Positions 58,773 to 64,000 of a stretch of 64,000 nucleotides of DNA are shown here, one piece after another. The position numbers were made by a program, and so were the translations under genes. Source of the stretch: Multifurca ochricompacta (taxonomy: Eukaryota > Basidiomycota > Agaricomycetes > Russulales > Russulaceae); contig WTXG01000040.1 in assembly GCA_022496185.1 (NCBI GenBank), forward strand, positions 124,001 to 188,000, read 5' to 3'. Positions within the stretch are counted from its first letter, which is position 1, and each line of letters opens with the position of its first letter. The notes beneath the pieces were generated by a model. That model searched no databases. It was not told where the DNA came from and saw only the letters and a program-made list of their open reading frames with translations.

Positions 58773-59094
58773 ACTTTCGTCATCGGACGTTTCAAACCTC
58801 AAATAAAAAAGAAACACAATTTTTATTTTATATTTCGCTATTTACAAAGTCGATCATCTCATTAAACTGGGCAACGGCATCGGCCTCGGCATCGCAACGT
58901 CAACCGTCTTATGCATGCAAGCATCATAAGTGGGTATATATATAGGGTATAAAACCTTTCGCCAGTACGCGAGGAAGTTTATTACAACAAATGAATGTGA
59001 TGTCCTACCTACTACCCCTCTTTTGATCTCCTGACTCCCCACACACAACACAAGTCCGAATTCCGTGCCCCTCTACAAATTACAGTTGGGCCCT

Positions 59095-61632
59095 TCATCT
59101 TCGTGGAATCGGGTACGCGCGGTGCTTGAAGTTCAAGTCCACATTCACCTCGACCGACACGACAGGTGGCTCCCACGTCGAAAGCCACTCGCTGATGTAC
59201 TTTAACCCTTGAGTCTGCACGTTCAACACCGTCGGGTCCGCCAGTCCATTCTTGGTGATCAGATCCGAACAGTGGAACGCGTCACTCTTGACGATCGGCT
59301 GCTCTGGTGTACTCTGGACGTCGATCCCATCTGCAGACACGGTCGCGAATCGCCATGGGTCACCTAATAAGTAGTGGTAGTAGTGATAGGTGGTGTCATG
59401 TCACACACATACACACATGACAGTCAGCCAGAGTGAATGGGGAAGAAGAAGGTGAGGGAGGGGGATCTGGTTGGGAGAGAGGGGGGGTGGGGGGGTGGGG
59501 TGGGTGAAGAGACGCACGAAGACCGGTTGCAGTGAAAAGCCTGTCTGCTTTGAGGTAGAATCCACCGTATGCATTGTTTGTCTTTTCAACGTCCGGTACA
59601 GGAGGGGAACTGAAAGCTGCCGGGAACATCTGTTGACATTGTCTCTGCACCACCACAAAAGAGTAGAGGGTGAGAGAGTAAAGTACCCAGTCAGCCAAAA
59701 GATGTCTTTGTTTTTTCTTGCTTGGGAACAAAGAGGAGAGACAAACCTCATCGTATATGGGCTGGATCAGACGTGAAACAAGCGTGGGGTAGCCAGATGG
59801 TGCAGATTCCTGTAAGAAACCCATTTGGTTGCACCTGCAAGGAAGGCGAGGGGGAGGCGTTGATTAGCAGAAAAACATCAAAAGAAAAACCCTGCAAGAC
59901 GCTTACACGATCCATAGCCACGAGCGATTGGCATTGTCTATGCTGGTGTCGGTCCAGAAGGATTGGCTCGTGTTGTACGTGCCCAAACAATCACTGTTAA
60001 ATCGCCAATCCTACTCGTCAGCCAGCCCTGTTCCTGATAGGCGAGTATTCTGCACTCACTCGATGTTTTGTCCACTGCAAACTAAGTTTTTTTTATGTTT
60101 CGAGCGAGCAGAAAAGCAGATAAGAAGTAAGCGAAAGGTCTTCAGGATTCTGACAGAACCAGAAGGGGAAAAAAAACCCCCGCCACTCACGGCCTGGCAA
60201 TGTGGAACTGGAGTAATTCGCCCACGCAGACAACGCATGCTCGACACCCCAGCCGGACGCAGGTGCAGATTTACCGGCACTATTCACTTCGAGGGCATCG
60301 CAAAAGTCGAAGAACACACTACCGCCTGAGGTAGGACTCAGTTCCTGCCAGTTCCAAAGCGGGTTGCGCACTGTATCCCATATTTAAATTTTATTTTGTT
60401 AAAAAATGGGAAATTATCGACCAACACCCCATGCAAGCCAATAGACAAAAAAAAAAGAAGAGGCGTACGTGTGCCAACTACATCGTCCTGGTGGACGACT
60501 CCGCCTATGCCAAACGAGGTCTTGAGCTCATTGAATGCTGTCGTGTTCCCACTCGCGATGACCTGATCCCAATGCGCGATGACGGCCTGAATATCATTAG
60601 AGCAGTTCTTGGGCATGGTCAGTCGCTCCGGCTCGAAGTATTGCCAAAAGTCACTAATAATTGTGCAAACACGTCCGCGTCCAAGTCAAAAAAAGAAAAA
60701 AACGCGACACGCTTCAGCAAGCTTTCTGCGAGACTCACACTATGCTCTCCACTACCGCAGACGAGGCATAGCCGGCCCAAAACACGTCGGGCTTACTATT
60801 CGAATCGTGATAATTGAAAAAGTCAGACATTTCACGGATGATGACAATTTTTGCAAAGTGGTGTATGACCTACTTGTTTAGTGTGAACGCCGTCAGAGCA
60901 CCTGGAAAGAAAAGGGAAAGCCAATTTATCGAGAATCAATGAATGTCCACTTGGGCAAAGGAAAGTGACATACCGGAATAACTGCCGCCAATGAGCACCC
61001 AAGGAGCATCCGCGGGTGAAATCTTGTCACCACCTGGGAACGGCAAAACAACATTGTTCGCGAGGTATTCGAGGTCGTCGATGGCTTGTTGGATGGTGTG
61101 GTACTTGAAGCTCGCGACGCTCAAGTCCGGGTACGGGTTTGAAAGACCAAAGAAGCGATGCTCGAGCACAATGGCGGCACCTTTCTCCTGCTGTGCGATT
61201 TGGCCATTGATGGTTCGGTTTGTCAGGTATCCCGTGAACCCTGCGCAATCAAATTTGTCGTCAGCTCAAATTGCACTGAGGAAAGAAAGGCCAGCGAACG
61301 TACCATCCGCATTCGACTCTCCCGGTGTCATGAGAATGATAGGACCGCCTGTCATTGGTATATGAGATATAGGGCACTTCATTTTCGGTGCCCCCCAACG
61401 CACCAGGTTTGTAAATCTGAAACTCCCATGACGCCCAGTAGGGCTGATCGAAAGTGCCCGAGCTCGTGTTATTGTGATCGATGAATTGCTTGAAAGTATA
61501 CGAACCCACGCCACGTCGCGGGAGACGGCACGTCACGTTTCTATAGCCGCCGGTTACAAGCACCGCGTCCGCGTCCGACGCATTCACGGGGGCGCACTCC
61601 GTCGCAGAGAATCCACCTACGCCTATGCACAT
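59095..61632 (-). CDS. S28-family serine carboxypeptidase-like protein, copy 5, intact
   Basis: Exons are 61404-61632, 61304-61348, 60974-61240, 60874-60901, 60739-60795, 60469-60653, 60191-60370, 60060-60081, 59907-59993, 59747-59834, 59524-59644 and 59095-59363, giving 525 aa. The triad motifs GGSYSG, GDPW and FHCSDL are all in frame. Exon 1 has the IDHNNTSSGTF form of copies 1 and 4. Small replacements include KSDAFHC for ESDAFHC next to the catalytic His. The N-terminus is uncertain, as in the other copies. Confidence 0.88.
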
Positions 61633-62536
61633 TCCCTCCCTATCCCTCACTGCCACGCCGCGGCAACTAGAACCTCTGACGCCAGACGTCATGGAGGATC
61701 CGCTCCGCGCATTGGTCCGTATATGCGCCTTCCTGGCTTCTAATACCGCGCGTGCGTTGGGTCGAGACGAGCCCGGGGTGACTCCACCTTTGGCGGGTGT
61801 GGAACCGTATTTGGATGCTGTTAGTGTAGATCTCGTGCGCATTGACAAAGTGGTTGCGAAGAAACGGGTAGAGGAGGATGAGGAGGGCGAAGAAGAAGAG
61901 GAAGAAGAGGGAGAGGACGAGGAGGGGAATGAGGCTGCTGTAGCGGACAGCAGCCGGGCTTGGAAGGATACGGTTGGTGATCTGGATGGAGTTGCAGGTG
62001 GTGCAGACGCAGATAAGCGTGAAGGGCTGGTTCCCGTTCACCCTCATCCAACGCACGCGCGCGGTCCTCCCCCACCTCCCCCGTCCCGATCCCCAATTCC
62101 ATCTCCATCTCCATCTCCATCTCCATCTCCACCTCCACCTCCACCGCCCGCGCCCGCACCCATCAGCAACATCACAGCCGTCAAGAACTCATCCCCCCTA
62201 CTCTCCAAGGACCCCAGTATCACAGCCAATTCTAATGCCAGCACCGGCATCAGTACCAGTATTAACACCATCACTGGCAATCCGCGCAGGCGCAAGGACG
62301 CCGTTCTACGAGCTACCCATCCTGGCGCAGACTCAGGAAACGCAGACGCGGATCCAGACGCAGACGATGCCGCGATCCGTGCGGCTGCTTTGCTCAGTCG
62401 ATTCGCTGACTTGGGCGCCGAGCTCGAGGGTACGGTGCGCGATCGTAGTGCAGCGCTATGGGCGGCACTCTCGCGCCGACGAGCACCGCTCGACGTGCCC
62501 GTGCCCGTGCCGCCGTTGCCGCGTACGCGTGCCTAG
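61625..62536 (+). CDS. Unrecognised acidic and Pro/Ser-rich protein, copy 5 (303 aa)
   Basis: This is an open frame from MHIP to the conserved stop. The acidic run is interrupted by Gly (EEDEEGEEEE), and the Ser-Pro tract is short. Relative to copy 1 it has silent changes (CTC/CTG, GCC/GCT, GGG/GGT, AAC/AAT) and a few replacements, and all length changes are multiples of three. Confidence 0.6.
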   Translation: MHIPSLSLTATPRQLEPLTPDVMEDPLRALVRICAFLASNTARALGRDEPGVTPPLAGVEPYLDAVSVDLVRIDKVVAKKRVEEDEEGEEEEEEEGEDEEGNEAAVADSSRAWKDTVGDLDGVAGGADADKREGLVPVHPHPTHARGPPPPPPSRSPIPSPSPSPSPSPPPPPPPAPAPISNITAVKNSSPLLSKDPSITANSNASTGISTSINTITGNPRRRKDAVLRATHPGADSGNADADPDADDAAIRAAALLSRFADLGAELEGTVRDRSAALWAALSRRRAPLDVPVPVPPLPRTRA

Positions 62537-63383
62537 GCAGCGTTGATCGCTGCGTGTGCGGGGCGTGCACGTTGTATAGGCCTCGCGCGAGGTGGCGCAC
62601 CAGTTACGTGACGTGTTCGGTTTCGCGATGTATGGGAGATTGTTTGGGCCTGTTGCTGCGGAGCAGAGGAAGTGGTAGCGAGCCTGCGAGCAAGCGAAGT
62701 GGGAGGAGGAAGTGCATCGCACAGGGTGTGTGTGTGTGGTTTGTTCCGGTTTTTCGGTTTGTGGTTTATGGCTTAGGAGGTTTGATTGGCGCTCAGCGGA
62801 GAGGAAGAGGGGGAGGGGGGGGAGGTAACTTATTACACTGCAATTCATTTTACTTTATGATATGATGCAATACACGTACAGTACATGTTCTCGTGGTATA
62901 CTCGCCTTTCTAGTTGTTGATGACTAACGTTTGGTACTCATGTAAGATCATTGTCTTGTCTGAATGAGCGTCAGGGAGCCGAGTGTGGCACGCACGCATC
63001 GCACGGGTTGTACCACGCCACCAGAGTGTCCGGGATATTCGGAACGTGAATTGTACTCGCGATCACCTAATGTGATGCGTGATGCGTCACCATCCTACGA
63101 GGCTCCCTCCCCTTCATTAATTGCAAGGTACTCGACCAGTTGCGTATGCGTCAGATCAGATCATATGTTTACACACCCCATCAGGGTGTACGCATAACAC
63201 GAGGCCAGTACTTGCGATCGCAGCGCCACCCCACCCGTGGCAGTGTCAAGGGGGTTCAAACCGATCGTGTTCGCGCTCGAGTCGAGAAAGCGGCGAACCC
63301 AAGAATGCAAACACTGAGTTTCAGCTTGTGCTCGAGGAGTCAGCGCGGGACGATTAGAGGGGGAGAGTATTTGAGGAGCCGCA
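62537..63383. other. Intergenic, no gene recognised
   Basis: This long-type spacer is nearly identical to 11738-12581 of module 1, so the next module beyond the window should be of the receptor 2/4 kind if the alternation continues. Confidence 0.45.
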
Positions 63384-63579
63384 TTACGGGGACACCAAAG
63401 GCGCTCCTGCAGTGAGTTGTGAGTTGGTAGCAGCACGTTTAACTGCCGCGTCTAGCTGGGATGCGGAGAGGGCCATCGGTCGGTTAAATTGTGGATCAGA
63501 CAGCCCTTTAGCGACAGCTTCACGCAGAGGAGTCCCTGTAATGATGGCGCAGTCAGGAAGAAGGAAAGATGGAGGTAGC
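63384..63579 (-). pseudogene. Possible terminal exon of an unidentified minus-strand gene, module 5 copy
   Basis: This is the homologue of 12582-12776 with the same ITGTPLREAVAKG motif and stop. The product is unrecognised. Confidence 0.3.
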
Positions 63580-64000
63580 TAGCTAGCACCCTGTTCACTA
63601 GTTCTGCCAATTGCTTCATTTTTCAGCCAATGGAGAGGAATCTTGGCTTTAATAGCGACTGAAGAACGCCATCATGCCCAAGCCATCGGTACTTGCCTGT
63701 GATAGGTTACCGATATATGTAGGAGCTCATTGCCTCCTTTGCGCAAATTGATTCCTGACATGACGCTTTGGTAAAGATTAACAAGAGATTATCCAAAAGC
63801 TACTAGACGGTAAGGTCAATCAGCACAGTAATTTGAACGACTTAGATTCTTAGGCTGTCTCGCCTCGTTCTTGTCGAATTTGAACTTTGTGTGTTGGTCC
63901 CGGGCAGTACCCTGCAGCCATTCTCTCTCTTCTTTTTTTCTTTTTGTTTCGCGGTACCATCCTCATACTGGATCGTTGACAGCCTTCTCGTAGTTATGGC
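63580..64000. other. Intergenic, no gene recognised; window end
   Basis: It matches 12780-13160 of module 1 and is cut by the window edge. It has no nested transposon at the AATAGC site. Confidence 0.4.

Overview
The window is nuclear DNA of a basidiomycete fungus, most likely an agaricomycete. The signs are genes built from many short exons with 45-80 bp GT-AG introns, a Goodbye-NACHT-ankyrin STAND receptor of a type common in mushroom-forming fungi, and a mixture of MITEs, solo LTRs and 5'-truncated LINE copies. No bacterial features, rRNA or tRNA genes were seen.

The window is one tandem array of five copies of a roughly 11-15 kb module. Each module holds, left to right: (i) a plus-strand NLR-like receptor (Goodbye N-terminal domain, NACHT NTPase, C-terminal ankyrin repeats); (ii) about 1.7-2.9 kb of convergent non-coding DNA; (iii) a minus-strand 12-exon S28-family serine peptidase; (iv) head to head with the peptidase, a plus-strand gene for an unrecognised protein with an acidic tract followed by a Pro/Ser-rich tract. 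The receptors start at 1623, 14847, 26121, 41484 and 52751. The peptidase genes end at 8283, 20459, 31666, 47115 and 59095. Receptors 1, 2 and 5 can be spliced into complete frames of 1121, 1144 and 1254 aa. Receptor 3 has five single-base frameshifts and receptor 4 has one. Peptidases 1, 2, 3 and 5 are intact and peptidase 4 has five single-base frameshifts. The third gene is intact in copies 1, 3 and 5 and interrupted in copies 2 and 4.

The modules alternate between two kinds. Receptors 2 and 4 share nearly the same 12-unit ankyrin array and an upstream region carrying a MITE plus an aldo-keto reductase relic. Receptors 1, 3 and 5 carry a different transposon about 170 bp upstream of the start codon. 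This suggests that a two-module unit of about 24.5 kb was itself duplicated, followed by gene conversion, ankyrin-unit gain and loss, and independent insertions: a TA-flanked MITE with perfect 181 bp inverted repeats in module 1, a solo LTR and a three-level nest of elements after module 3, and an LTR-like insertion in module 5.

The receptors fit fungal non-self recognition or immune-type STAND proteins whose ligand-binding ankyrin surface diversifies by repeat shuffling. A functional link between receptor, peptidase and acidic protein is an inference from their repeated co-duplication; nothing in the sequence proves it.
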